Source: Anticarsia gemmatalis (lineage: Eukaryota > Arthropoda > Insecta > Lepidoptera > Erebidae). Taken from it: 64,000 nucleotides of DNA. Positions within the stretch are counted from its first letter, which is position 1. Every line of letters begins with the position of its first letter. The stretch lies in NCBI RefSeq assembly GCF_050436995.1, contig NC_134763.1:9543001-9607000 (forward strand). Reading direction: 5' to 3'. Both the position numbers and the translations under genes were made by a program. Shown one piece after another: positions 30,601 to 45,600 of this stretch. The notes beneath the pieces were generated by a model. That model was not told where the DNA came from. It searched no databases and saw nothing but the letters and a program-made list of their open reading frames with translations.

Positions 30601-33600
30601 TTCCTAAACCGGGTTAAAGTGCCCCGGACTAAAGGGCTATAAATACTTGATTAGGCCCGATAAATATTATCTACATAAATGTTAAAACCAACATAAAAAG
30701 AATATTTAGAAAAATTTGCATATTTTATTACTGTTTTGTTTAAAATTTCGGGTTAACAAGCGCAAATAATACTTTATGTGACGATGGTATTGCCTAAAAA
30801 TAAGTATTTTTAAGATTCCTTCACACATATGTTTTACATATCACATCAATATTGGATATCTTCCTGCATGCATAACTTGCCAAGTTCCACCAAGTCATTA
30901 GAACAACATCAAGTATATAAACATATACCTAAATTTATATAGTTATAGTTTATATAACGTATATCCATCACGAGTTGAATCTTCTGAGCAAACGTTGAGC
31001 CGCCCCGAGGCTAAGGCTTTGCTACGAAATACAAATACATAGAATACACTGACGTAATATGCAAACTATCATGTTATTGTATTTGGGTATTTTTGTAGTA
31101 AAATGTTGAAAGGGATTTAAATTGAAATGATTGAGGAGCAAAAGGTAAGTTGGCTCAGTATGTTTTATTGAAGGTATTAAATACAATTTCTTGCATCAAA
31201 AAAGGAAAGGCTTTTAGAAACTAAATCATTATTTAAAAAATGCATCGACATAAAATAGTTTAGTTTTATAAATAACTAGCTGACCCGCGCAACTTCGCTT
31301 GCGTCACCTAAGAGAATTGGTAAAAATGTTCCCCGTTTTTGTAACATTTCTCGTTGCTACTCCGCTCCTAAGACAGTAGCGTGATGTTATATAGCCTAAA
31401 GCCTTCCTCGATAAATGGGCTATCTAACACTGAAAGAATTTTTCAAATCGGACCAGTAGTTCCTGAGATTAGCGCGTTCAAACAAACAAACAAACAAACA
31501 AACTCTTCAGCTTTATAATATTAGTATAGATTATAAGAATTTAGAATAATTGGTAAAGAACTATCGTCTAAAAAAACATTTTCTCACATCACCATACAAA
31601 AAATTTTGCTACAAGAAACTTTTAGATTTTTGTTTCGAACCCCGAACCATATAAATAAACATTATTAATTATTTATTTACAGTAGTTATTGCTACTATCA
31701 ATCTAAGATTCACTCACATCTCTAATTCACAAAACATCATGTTACATCTCATCAAAAACTGCAATGTATACTATCTTCCCGAAACTGAAGCGTAATATTA
31801 AGTTACGGGTCTAAGTTGCAAGTTAATACAACACGTGTGTACAAGGAAAGTCTTGTACAAGTTAGTAACTTGTATTCACACTAATTGATGGCCGAACTTT
31901 GATTATTGCGATCAAAGTTCCGATGATGTTCAATAGACGATGTTTGTATCTAATTAGGTTGTATGTTACCTGGTTGTGAGTGAGTTATAGCGATACTGGA
32001 TTGCGATGCTGTTTGAGGTTTGATTTCAGAGATATTTTTATGACTATCTTATTCTTTTTTGTTTCAAAAGTTTTTAAGTATGACTTGCATTGAATGTTAA
32101 TGTATCTTCACAAGAAAATAGCCACACAAAAGGAATAAAAAAACTTAACGACTATAGGTTGTTTTGATCATTCACGACGAAAACCTTAAAAGGAAGGAAC
32201 TTTGCCTTCCTAGCCTTGGAAGGACCGAGCCTACAATCATACAAAAAAGAAACCACAAATCTGCCGTTTCCATCTTGAGAACGTGGTGGTAATTGAAAGC
32301 TCCCCTGCATATAGCTATCCCACTCTTGGGCTAACCCTTAAAGCGTTCTGCTTCTTCAAATTATAGTGTTCACCATACAAACCAGGAATTCATAAACAAA
32401 ATATCAAAAGACGACTACACTCACTACTATACTCACCAGCAGCAATAATATGGTACACGCAAGGTACTCGTTGCTTCCCAATCCTGTTATGAGCCCAGCA
32501 CAGTAGAGTCCCGTAGTCCATCTCCGTATGAGGAGTGTACGTGACGGTGGAACTGGTACCAGCGCGAGAGACGTACGTGTCGCTGACTTCATTGCTGTTT
32601 GCTGTGTTGTTGAAGGTCCAGCGAAACTATGGAGAGAGATGATGATGAATATATTGAAGAATACATACATAAAATCTCGCTTTATTCATATGGAGGTAGG
32701 CAGAAACAAGAGAATGCCACTTGAAGTTATTACAAGTAAAATTCTTGCTTAAAATCTCGGTTTAAGACAACCTAAAATTAACATCACACTTACTCCAAGT
32801 GTGATGATAATTTTAGGTTGTAATTCTACTAGGTCGGGGAAATAGTCTTTTCGAATTATAGTATGTATGAATTTGTAATAAAATCTCTTTGGTTTCAAGA
32901 ATCACAAATGAGTACACGGTTGATTAAGGTTTCTTTCAGTGAGCTCGTGAGGTACCCAAATATCGAGCTTTTTTGTGTAGAGAAAATATTTAATTACAAG
33001 TTCATGCATACTATAATGTGAAAAAACGTTATCCCAGAGCTAATATTAATTAAAGTCCATTTTCTATAAGTAAGTTGGAGACACTCCGATGACACGAAGA
33101 CATATTTCAAAATTCAGAATCTGTAATTGCCAGTTTTGCAACGTATTGCATTGCTGCGGCGCCTGCACAAATATATAGTGACACTTTAATCCTCAATTTG
33201 CCATGAGCTTGTTAGTACACAGGGTTTAACTATATTATATTCCCACTCACACGTAATCGCAAATCAGCTATAGCTATCGAGCTATTCATAAAAAATAAAC
33301 AACAAGATGCAGCCAAACAATCCAGGCTATAAATCATAACAAAAAGAAACTAAAAAGAAAAAGATTATGAAGCATTTACTCGATATATTCTAGAAATTCT
33401 AGAACACTCTGGACAGTTGCCAGCAAGACAAGATAACGAGAGTGAATTTAAGCCGACTATAATATAGGCCAGAGTAAAATACGATGAAATTTATAATTTA
33501 AGTAGGACTTTGTATTGCAGTTGCGTAAGTCGCATTGTTTGTTGTATTTCTAAAGTTCTGTATGCGAAGTTTTGCTCTGTTTATTGGTTGAATAGCAGAT

Positions 33601-36600
33601 TTAAAACTACTTTTGTTGCCTTATGTTTGCTATTCATGTGCCAAATATTATACAGTATAAACACATAATTTAGACCGCATCAGAGACAGCGTTATACGAT
33701 CTGTATCTTGCTGTCCTTTTCTACAAGTGGAATTTAAATAGTTTTAGTATGTCGAAGAACAGCTTAAAGCAGCCCTAGATGGTCAATAATATGGCGTGAG
33801 AAAGTTGTTGTTGCACAAATGCACTTCAAAGCTAAACTGTCTAATCACATTTAGATTGCGCAAAAGTATTTGACAGTTTAAGAACTATCTAAGGAAAAAT
33901 CAAGGCTAAACTTTACACCTAAACTAAATCGAAAACCTCATAATATCCGTTCAGAACTTGCAAACTCATTCCCAGGCATTAGAAACCTTTGAAATTCCGA
34001 TGAAACTTATAGCAGCCAGTAACACGATCCCTAGAGATATCGCCTAACAAAATGTTTATCCGTTTTCCAAAACTAATTCCATTGTAATAATGAGTTCGTA
34101 TTTATAATTCAAGATTTCTTAACATCAGTGGATTGGCTGCCATTTTGTTTTTGATCAACTTCTTACTCAACAACTTTGTTGTATTTATTCTGTTACATAT
34201 TTAGTTGCTTCCGTGTTCTGACTTTCTGAGTTTTTGATAATGGTGAGTGTTTTTCGTGTTTCCGATGTTTTGAGTTATTGTTAGCTTTGAATATTATTTT
34301 GGTACAGAGCTATTCTTACTCAAAAGCTGAAAGAAAAATTCGGATGATTATTTCCATTATGAAGAATACAGTCTTTATAATATTGAACAGTGGCAAGGTA
34401 GATCTTAATTGCCATTAACGCGAAAGAAACATTGGAATATTGGATATGGATATCGTTTTATTTCAAGAATGATTAAAATGTATGCAACTACACTGAATAA
34501 TTAATGAATTTTCTAAACAAAGATAAGTATTTGTGTATTTTACAACATAACGGCAACATACTGTAATTTGTATACAAAATTCACGCCCTTTTGCTTTAGA
34601 AGTAATAAGAGTTCAAAGATTCAATTCTTGTACACACATTACATTTTATCATACTTAAATTCAATAGTGGTTATTATCATCAGCCTAGCTTCCAACTAAA
34701 TTAAAGGTGGCTTCTAGTCTCACCAGATGCAGTTGAATACCAGTATTCTACATGGAGCGACGGCTAATCAGACCTCCACAACCCATTTACCTGTGTTATA
34801 ACACATTAAATTCATTCACAGCTATACCTATATTACCGATAGATAAAATAAATCGTCCCCGTAGAGCGAAAAATCACTAACTAACACCTAAGTGATTTTG
34901 AGATACGAGGTGTTTTATGTCTTAAATGACAAAAAAAAATATAACTTTTTTCGAAGATTAGTTATCGATGTACGAAAGGTTTATTTTTGAAGATATATTA
35001 ATTAAGTATATGTTATATGTATTAAACCACGAAAATAGTATATAAATTATTAACTGTGAAGGATAATTTGTTTTACCCCAAGTTTTACCTATTTATCTGT
35101 CACTTAGTTACTTTTCACATGTAGTTAGTTAGTTTTCGCATCAGCATTTAAATATTACACTAGTAACTAAAATCAGTTAGTTATTTTAGGAGTAAAACAT
35201 ATTTTACATAACTATGTCTAAATAAAATACCCAACTAAATAGACTTTGCTTATTTATTAATTTATTGCCTAATTTAAAACTAGTGTCCTATCAGTTGAAA
35301 AGTTTAAAAGTAAAACAACATTCTTAGGCAACATTTATTGAAAAAAAAACTGTCTTTAAGTATACAAAACCTAATTAAAACATAATGAACAAGAACACGT
35401 TACAAAATCATCAATAGAACAGCATTAATGATGTAGCCACATCATTTTCCTCTTCTTCCTCGAGCTAAGTGACGTCAGGCTCACATAGCCTATCCACCAC
35501 ATCGTTACTAACAGGTAAAGATTCATACCAAGGATAAAGTTCGCTTGGTATGACACCTTTGACACAAAGATTTAACAAATCTTTCCTTGACAGGGGTGTA
35601 TTTACCCTAGGGCTAGAAGGTCTATAGCCCGGGCCGGTTTCCTCTCTTGGGTCTGCATCTTGTCGTGGTGAGGGGGCTTAGTAGAATTGAAAGGTTGGGG
35701 AAACAGTGAAATTACTGTGCGTGTCCCTCTGTTTGCAGAGGACACAGGTGCGGGACAGGTGAGCCGTCAGTGGGAGGACGGGCTCAGTAGGCACTCACAC
35801 TGCCCCGAGCTGACGAAGAGCCAGGCCGCTGCCGCCCTCGTCAACCGTCGGTTATCGTAAATCCGTCCATCCTTGACCGAGGGCCTTGCCTTAACCGGCT
35901 GGGTCGCGAGGAGACCACCTCTGTGAAAATCCCGAGTAACTCCAGCAGTGGCGCCCCCTTTAGGGGTCTTGCGTGGTCAGAGTTCATTCGCGCCAGAAAA
36001 ACCAGACGCAAGCGGCCATTGGGGCACCTCCCGCCCTCCAGTAGTATAAGGGTCACCGGATTATGGGGCCTCTACCTCGGTGGAACGATACTTGCCACCA
36101 CACTCGCGGGAACTGTTTGGATAATATAAATTTGAAAACGAACCCAAATGATGTAATCGGGAGAGGCGAGAAGCTCAAACCCGAGGAGATCGGGGGCAAG
36201 AAGCCCAGCCGTATTGACTGCATAGCATAGTTGCGGAGGGTCGGAGCACGCCCAGTTTGCGCGACCCTCGTCGGTGAGGACGAGGTCGAAGGTCGCTCGG
36301 GAATCTGGTGTCGAATCCAACACTGGCTCCGACATGAGCGTAGTTTCGAATGCAACTCATCTATCCGAGAGTGGCCGCCTTTGGCGGAAGAGACGACTGC
36401 GCCCCGAGTCCGAGGAGTCGGAAGGGTCGGGGAAGAAAAAGAAAGCGCCGGGGAAGCAAGTGTCAGACAATGACCCTTAGGACAAATTCACCATCCAGCT
36501 GGCGGACACCATCCTCACTCACCACCAGGCAGTGGTGGAGGTGGCCGACAAATTCGATCACCTCAAGGGTGACCTTTATAAAGTCCCTCAAAGACGCTGC

Positions 36601-39600
36601 CAGGAACATCAAACTGGCAGTGTCGGAGTCGAGCTGGCAGTATGCCACGAAGGAGAATTTGGCGCGTCAGGCCCAGAATTATCGCTTGCAAGAGGAGGTC
36701 GATCACATGTCACAGGCAACGGCATCAACCCCCGCGCCAGAAAAACCAGGGGCAGCGTCCTCAGCTGTACCTGCTAACGCATTCGCCACGCCACCGCCAC
36801 CGCACCGCAGCTCACATGTCTCCGGACCAAGGAGAAGCAGGGTAAACAGCCGCGTCTTACAGTGCAGTGGCTTCCAAACCGCCGTTCACTAAACCGACGG
36901 CTGCCAAAGAGTAGCAGTTCGTCGGGAAAAATAGCAAGGCGCCCAAGGCTACGGAAGCCGACAAAAAGGGCAAGAAAATCAAAATCAAATCATTTATTCA
37001 TTTAGGTCAAATATTGACACTTATGATAGTCGTTACTATTACTGAATCTACCACTAGCTCGGAAAGGGGGTGGAGCCTTATGAGAAGAGCTAGCAAGAAA
37101 CTCACGGACACTCTTTTCAATCGCCAAAAGTTTTACAATGTGGTTGATACAAAAATTGATAATGCGAGGAGCTGCCAACAATCAGCGATATAGACTAAAC
37201 GTCAATTAAGGAAAATGAATATAGTTAGGTTATTTATTAGTCTCTGATCATACCGTATGTTGGGAGCACCTACTAGCATGTGATAATAAGAATATGGGCA
37301 GCAAGTGAGCACATTGGTTGTGAACAATATAAAAGAAAAAAAGTGACAGTTTTATGATGTTACATCACCTATTTGCATCATTAATTGCCCATATTTTACA
37401 ATATTTAGACCTACTGCTACTGAGTTTATACAATTTATGGCAAAGTTCCCTAATTTCAAAGAATCCTAATCAAGCGAGCGACTAATCCCAAGAGCTATTG
37501 TCGTTTAGATACTTATCAATTCTGTAATAAAAGATGAAGGAAGAAGAAGGCGCCCAATCTTTGGGCTCCAGCTGCAGCTGAAGGCGGCAAAAAGCGGTGC
37601 GACATATAGAGACGTTATTAGGGACGCAAAGGACAAAATAAACCAAGCCGACAATGAAATAGTCCGCTTCGGGGTTGCGGCTACGGGAGCTCGAATATTG
37701 AGCTCCCAGGGGTCAGGGACCGGAAAAGCGGATCCCCTGGCCTCTAAATTGAGGGAAGTTATCGGGGAGGACACCTGGTATCCAGGCCCACAAAGACCGC
37801 GGAACTGAGCATTACAGATCTGGACGACTCAGCCTGCCCAGAGGAGGTGAAGGTCGATTAAAGCCCATTTAATAAATAAAATTGATCAGGACAATGTAAA
37901 AAACTAATTTGTTAAAAATGAAAATAAAGTTTAGTTTTTTCATTCCTTGATGGGGCGGAAAGCAAGCGGAGCCCGGGCGCGCCATCTTAAAATACGCCTC
38001 TGCGAATGACTGCAATAATGCGCGGGCGCGGCGAGGGTCCTAAGGTCAAAGGGCGTAATCTCACTAAGTAGCATCGTATCACGGGACATAGGGGAGACGC
38101 CCATAGCCAGTTGCGCTCACCGGTCGGTAAACGATCTGTGGGTTAAGCAACCCTTGGCGCGGCCATTCCATAGATGGGTGACCGCATAGTGGTATTTGAG
38201 CTGGGCGTCTCCGTGCTTCGGAGGGCACGTAAAAAGTCGGTCCCGGTTGTTGTCAGTTGAGATAACAGTCGTTAAGCCACGTCAAAGGCCTTCGGGCGGC
38301 TTGAACAACTTTGACACTAGGTTGACCACTAACCATACGATAAGAAGAAGAAGACGGGACATAGTTACCAACCTTTCATCTAGTAGTGTTTTTGCTGAGT
38401 GAAAAGTAACCAAAACATTTTAATTATAATACTCTAATGTGTTATGTCATCTACAGTCAGGGAAAATATTAACCAGAACACTATAGTTAGTTGTCGTTTT
38501 TTCTTTTAAACGTCTGGTCTTAAATAATATAGGTCGAAAAATAATTAATGGTAGTTAGTTACTTTTCGCACAAAATATCACATACAATAAAATTACTAAG
38601 TCACTTTGATGAGTTTTCGCATTACAATTTTTTAAGACATGCCTATAGGGAGTAATGCGGAAAAAGTAGATAAGGAACTTTAATGCGTAAGTATCTTTTT
38701 CAACAAAGAAGAGAAAAAGTAATCAGGTGACTTAGTTACTTATAACTCAACTGTCACAAATCAAATAATGTACTTAATTAAGTCTCGCGATTTACATTTT
38801 TCTAAATAATTACGTTATGAATACGAGAGTAAGACAGAAATATGGAGAAAAAATTACTGATTTTATTGGTATTTATAAGTCGATTTTGAACATTTTGTTA
38901 CTTAATGACTTTTCGTTCTACGGGGACGAAATGATGTACAACGAAACACGTGTTTCTGACACTACTTGAAATAAGTTAAAATATCAATATTCTCGAAATC
39001 ACTGAAGTGCTTATGTTTAGAGCACTTGGCAGCAACTTAGTTTGGTTTTCAAGAGCTACTAACTTGCGGCGTAGTGGAATACTTCGGAACAGTTGGTACT
39101 GTTCTGGTTCTGGTTTTTTAAGACAACTCCCGCACTAAGAATCGCTCTTGTGTCGCGGGGACTTTTACAAACATACAAGCAACGGACACAAAGCACAACC
39201 AGACCCGAAACAATTATTTGTGGATCGCACAAATAATTGTCCCGTGTGGGAATCGAACCCACGACCTCCTGACGCAATGGTTGCGGCGTGGTGACCTAAA
39301 CCACTGCGCCACGGAGGCAGTCTTGTGTTGTCAGGGAGATATCTTTAGTAGACTGATAAATTGTTTGTATTTCATTTGAGTTTGGATAGAGATGTATAAT
39401 ATAGTTTAAGAAGAAGATTACGAAACAAATAATTTATATTAAAATCTTCAAACTTGAATATTTTACCACATTATGAAGAATTCATAACCATAGTAAAAGC
39501 TTAAATTATCGTAAATAAGTAGATGAAGAACGAAACTCGGATCGGAACGGAACTCGGACTCATAAGAAATATCGCGATGATCAAATATATGCTCTGTAGC

Positions 39601-42600
39601 TTTACTGAGAAAGGATAAGAATTGTAAAAAAGTTTTAATAAACATGTCTAGTTTGAAAATGTTATTTTACTAGTTACTCCCACCCCAATTGCTATCGAGC
39701 GCATAGAAGATAATTACAATATCGATGCAGTTGTCAAAAGTTTTATTTAAATGCTGTGTATTTAAACACATAACACACCTCTAACGTTTTTTTAAAATCC
39801 ATTATTGTCCCACTGCTGGGATTAGGCCTTTATATACAATATTTTAGGATATTGAGGCCACTAACGTATATAAACAGAAACTATATCTTCTTCCACATAC
39901 ATAAACTCAAGCAACACACAAACGAAAAATACCAAAAATAAACTCGTCATAATGAATTCAGTAATATCTCCGAGAGGCTTGGATATGAGGAAAACAGCCT
40001 TGCTATTATAATTCCCTTCTGATTGGCAAATTTACCTTTCGTTCTGATATTTATCTATTGAATGTCCTTCGGTATTCAATGACCTTCGTCGGAACTCCTT
40101 TTGAGGGCTCTAGCTTCGGTTTCCTTTCCGATGTGAAAGGAAACTTGTGTCGTTTGATGTTTGATTATTTGTTGTGGTCAGTTTTTGGTTAGTGGTTTTG
40201 TGCAGTTTCTGGACTGTTCTGGATTAAAAAGATGTATGACATACTAATGAGTTTTTTTTTCAATTGTTCTGGTTTATATTTCCCAGATCAGTCAAAGGAA
40301 ACATTTACAAAAAACAAGACGTTTCGTGTACATTTATTAAGTCTGCAATCTAAGTTTGTTTCCGTACATGAAATTAATTTTGCGAAAAAATTATCTTTAC
40401 CCGAATAAAGACAATTTTTTCGCAAATGTAGCACTGCCCAGCCCGCCGAAACTGAGTTCAGCAGGTCGGTTCAGTACAATCGATGAAGTTATTTATAAAA
40501 TATTATATAATGTTGTACGATTACAAACGATTGTTCCATATGAGCGTTATTTAAATACAACCACTATCGTTTGTTGGTAACACAGCAATATTATGTATTA
40601 TGTTGATACAAAACTGTAAATAATAATTAATACTCACAGTGACTTCAGGTGGATTAGCGTCGACATGACAGGTGATATGTGCCCGCTCCTGTTTGGCCAC
40701 GCCGTGCACTCGCTGCTGAGAGCTTCGACATGTAGGAGCATCTGTAGGCAAAAATATATGGATCAGAATATGTACGTAGGCGAGCCGTTTACCGGCAACG
40801 GTACAACGGTTTATACGGCTGGTTTGGGGCTCGAATCGTAAGACATTGTATCAATGGCATGCTTCGGGGGTTATTTGAATTTTTGTGTTTGGTTCAAAAA
40901 GCCATGCCTGGTGTTTGGATATATCTTACGAAATTGTGTGCAAAGCATTTTATATAATTACAGTCGAGTGGATGAAGAAACTTAGTGGAAAACGAGTCTG
41001 AGTGTTAATGTATGGAAACCCAATAAAATCCAACGGCGAAAGAATCGAGTTTAAATAAAATCTATTTCTTACAATTTTAACCAGTAGGGATCATAAATGA
41101 TCACTCATGACCCATTCTAACTTACAAACTTCTAAATTGAACATACTGCATACACTACTCGTTAAACCCACGCACGTAATTAGACTAACAACCAACAAAG
41201 AGCAATGGAAGGCTTCTCCAAACTTTGAACAGTTCATCATTACAAATATATTGTGCAAGATGGCAGGACGAAGTTATGAGAGGCTTACAATAGATACTGC
41301 ACACGTTTCAAGACGGCTTACAAACTGAATAGTTGTACTGAAATTGTATATGATACAATAGATAGTATTAGGAGTTGGCTTGATATTTATTTTGATGGTC
41401 TTAGAATTGATTCGTTCAACATACGTATTTTATTTAAAAAAATCATATTTTATGATAAGTCTAGATAATTGGCGTTTTATGTTAAGTATTAATAAATTTA
41501 ACCCATTAATGTCCCACTGCTGGGCAAGGGTCTCCTACCGTAATGAGGGAGGGTTTAGGCCTTGAGTCCACCACGCTGGCTAAGTGCGGGTTGGGGACTT
41601 TGCATGCCCTCAATAAATGTATGAAACAAATTTTAGGCATGCAAGGTTTCCTCACGATGTTTTCCTTCACCGTTGGAGCATGTGATAATTATTTCTAATA
41701 CACACATAACTTCGAAAAGTCATTGGTGTGTTGCCTCGGGTTCGAACCTGCGACCACTTGCGTGGGAGGTGTCAACTTATACCACTCGGCTATTACTGCT
41801 CCTATTTATGTTAAGTATTACAAGAAAAAATTATACAAACGAATCACAATGGGTTGTGTAAGATTATGTTCATATCCATAGTTCCATGCTCTGTGAATTA
41901 TCTACCTTTTGCTACGATTGTTGGTTAATAAAACAAATTTTATACAAAAAATATTAATCTATTTTGTCTCTCCATCGTTGTTTAAAGCTAAAACTAAGCA
42001 CTAAGGTCGACACTTAATTAAAACGTTAATTATTTTTTGCATTAATTGTGATTACTTAACCACGTATCAAAGCTTGAAGTGTTTAAGTAAATACTCACAT
42101 AGAACGTTCAAGGAGAACGGCTTGCTCTCTCCATCTCCCTCTGCGTTGAAGCCGACGCAGGTGTAGTTGCCGGCTGTTCTTCTGCCCACACCTTGTAGTA
42201 CTAACGACTGGTTGCTGATGATGACTCCTTGGCCCACGTTGTGGAGAAGAGTCTTGCCCTAGTGGAGAATAAAGAAATAAATGTCGTGTTATGGAAATAA
42301 AAACGACGAAACATTTCGTCATTATAAAATATCTATCTGAATATCGTAGTTTATTTTAAAATATTTTTTTTAAAGTAAGTTAAATGAAAAAATGCTTCCT
42401 GAAAATAATTGCTTATAAACTCACATATGCATAAAAATATAACTACATAAACAGTTCAATTTAAATGTAAACTTATGATTGACATCACTAATACCACCCT
42501 TCTGCAATATCATGTCGCTTACAAATCAAACCTTTGATACAAATTCGAAACAAGCACGAAAGTCATCGTAATCTCCCCTTTTCTATACTTACAGTCTTAA

Positions 42601-45600
42601 GTCAAACCCCGATCCCCAAACTACCATATCGACAAGTATTTGTCCACCATAAATTACACAAAAGGCCTATTACACTAAACATTTATTTATATAACATTTT
42701 ATCTTAAGGAAAACCTCGTGAACAAGGCATAACAGGATAAGTCCATCGTAGAGATGGAGACTAAAGGCCCTTTAGGGGTCTAATATATATACACATGTAT
42801 AACGAAAGTTTAGGGGTTAAGGCTGTTGCTACCCTTCAGTGTCCCGAGGGCGTGAAACTTAGTACAGTGTCTTCTATTCATAAGATACATGATTTGACTT
42901 TGAGGGAGGGTTAAGAAGGGGTTAATAAAGAATTGTGTTGTAAATAATATTTTGGGGCTGTGTTTTGTTATGAAACGGAGAAAATATTAAATTTGTTTTA
43001 AATAAAACTCTGTTGTTTTCGTTCTAGGTTTGTGTGTTGCCAGTAACAGCATGGGTAGCAATAATTTCGTTTCATAAAGGGGTACAATATAAAATATGGT
43101 TTTATTAATACATAAAATCGATATTTTACTTTAGCTAGAAACCGACATATCTCCTAGTTATATGTTATTTATTCTTTCCAAGAACCATTGACATACATAT
43201 TTTACTAAAGAAATTTCTATTACTATACTCACTAATATATCAATAAATACTTACATTATGTCTCCACTCGACTTTATAAACGTAAGGATGAGCTCTGATG
43301 ATGCAGTCGAAGTACACGTCAGTGCCTTCCCTGATGTTGGAAGGGTCCAGGTTTGTTCCCAGCCGGACTACTGTTTCGGGAACATCTGGCCAAAGAAAAC
43401 CACTTATTACTTAAAATAGTAGAAGAAGGAATTCGTATATAGTATCCAAGTGTTTACTATATAACAGAATATTTATGAACAGAATTGGACTCCAATGTCA
43501 AATGTCAAAAAAGGGTTATTATAATTGATATTACCCACAAACAAAAATTTTCAATGAGATAGTGAACGATTAATAACAGATTTTGATAATATAGTTCTGA
43601 AACCTAAACAAGTAATATTTACTAATCTAAAACAATACTATTCTAATACCAATAAACAAAATTGATCCCCAACGTCTAATACAAGCAAATGAAATAAAAA
43701 CCCACGTCTACATTACACAGGCTAAACTCCAAAAAATATTGGAAAAGCAATCACCCGTACATAAAGTTGGGAAAGTAATAAAGCAAGTTTTTTCAATCGA
43801 CTATAAAACAAACGGCACTATTGCCAAGTACTTCGGTGCAAACAGATTGAAAAGCGAGAGTCCAATTTTACGAAAGAAATTATTAGTTTTTTTTTTTGCA
43901 GTTTCTCGTGAGTGTTCGTTAATACCTTGATATTGGATTTGACGGTTCTGTTGTGAAAAATGACGTAGATTTAAAAGCGTATGTTAAAAATACTGACTGA
44001 GATATTGACGAAACAGAACATACCAATGATAAAAATTACAAAGATTCTATTGTTAATGTATATGATAAGCAGATTATAGCAGAAGAAATTGAATATAAGT
44101 ACCTAAACCAATAAATATAAGACAACATTCAAACATTCGATAAGACAATCTGTACTTATATTATGAGTAGAAACGAATGTATTCAGAAGCAATAACGCAA
44201 AAAGGAAAAGTATATAAATTAGACCTCAGATACAAAATAAATAAAACACCAGCTAAATGGTAAAGTTTTTCTGCCGTTTTATCGTAGAAATCGACACGGC
44301 AGCTTATAATAAGTCGACTGTTATTCCAGTCTTCAATATTAACAAGTTTTTGGTACTCCTACAAAATTTCATTCCTGCCCATAAAATCTAGAATTCAAGG
44401 AAAACAAAGTTAAGTAAAACTTTCAAGGTTTGCTCGTAATAAAATTCGGAAGGAATTTTGGATAAGCTTAATTTTTCTTTAGCCTTTTTACCGTCCCATG
44501 GGGGAATTACGAGATTAAGATTCTGAAAGTTTTCAGTATCCGCTGATCTAGGAATAAAAATAAAAGTTCTCACTGTATTTTCATTATTAGCACTTGGTCT
44601 CAGTCCATTTTTTATATTTCGTCTTAAAAATTCGTCAGTCAAGAGAAAATATTTACCCTAAGATGCTAAATTAGGTTATGTAGACCTAATCTTTGGCATA
44701 TACGCCTTAAAATATTCCAGGAATTATTAGGTGTCGATGTTCTTCTAAAACCAACATCGTAGACTTCCACATCTAAGCTCTTACTGACAAAATTGATTTA
44801 ACAATTATTTGGTTCACAATTTATTTTACCAACCGTTGACCCAGTGGAGAATTTCAGACCAATTTCGAGTTTTGAAACAAGAGTAGGCGGTGTTTATTCT
44901 TCGGGTCAATGAACAATTCTTCTTAGAACATTATAGAATTTGTAAAATTACTTTCGCCACTTGGAATTTTGGACCATGTTTAGTGGAGTCAGTCAAGCAG
45001 ATACCTTGATAAATTTCATTTTGATGATAAAACTCCATATTTTCGCCTTTGCCCTAATTTATGGAGTAATTGTGAAGCCCAATAAGCTTAAAGTAAAATA
45101 CGGATACGAATTGAATCCCAATCCTAATTAATTTTCTATCAAAGAGACGATAAAATCAAATCAAATCACACTACAAGACCGACTAATATCACCCGGAAGA
45201 ATAAGCTTAATAAATATCAGAAATAAGATAAAATAATAAATAATATGTAATCGTGCAGCCTTGCCACAAGGTCAAGCAAGCCAAGGCTCTCTTAATACAC
45301 GATCTTAAAAATGTTTTTTTAATATCCAACAACTAATAAATATATTCTAAAGAAAAACCAGATCAGGATATAACATAATTTCATTGCAGATGGCATTTTC
45401 CTGCATATATCACCTCCGCAACTCCAGGTTCCCTAACCAGACAGCCGCGACTGCCGTATACTTGCGCAGTTCACTCATCCCGCCATAGAAACATCGCAGT
45501 GACCACTCGTTCACCACGTGATTGAGGGTTTTTTTAGTATAAATAAAAGTTAACTTACATTGTATGTCCAGTGTCCAGTCATCTTCGAGCGCTGGTACAG

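Noticed and set aside
35841..36360. Several overlapping minus-strand frames at 36 kb
   Set aside because: They are GC-driven shadows of the R1-like gag region on +.
39230..39319. tRNA gene
   Set aside because: A and B boxes are present but the sequence continues into a SINE body and no complete cloverleaf is seen.
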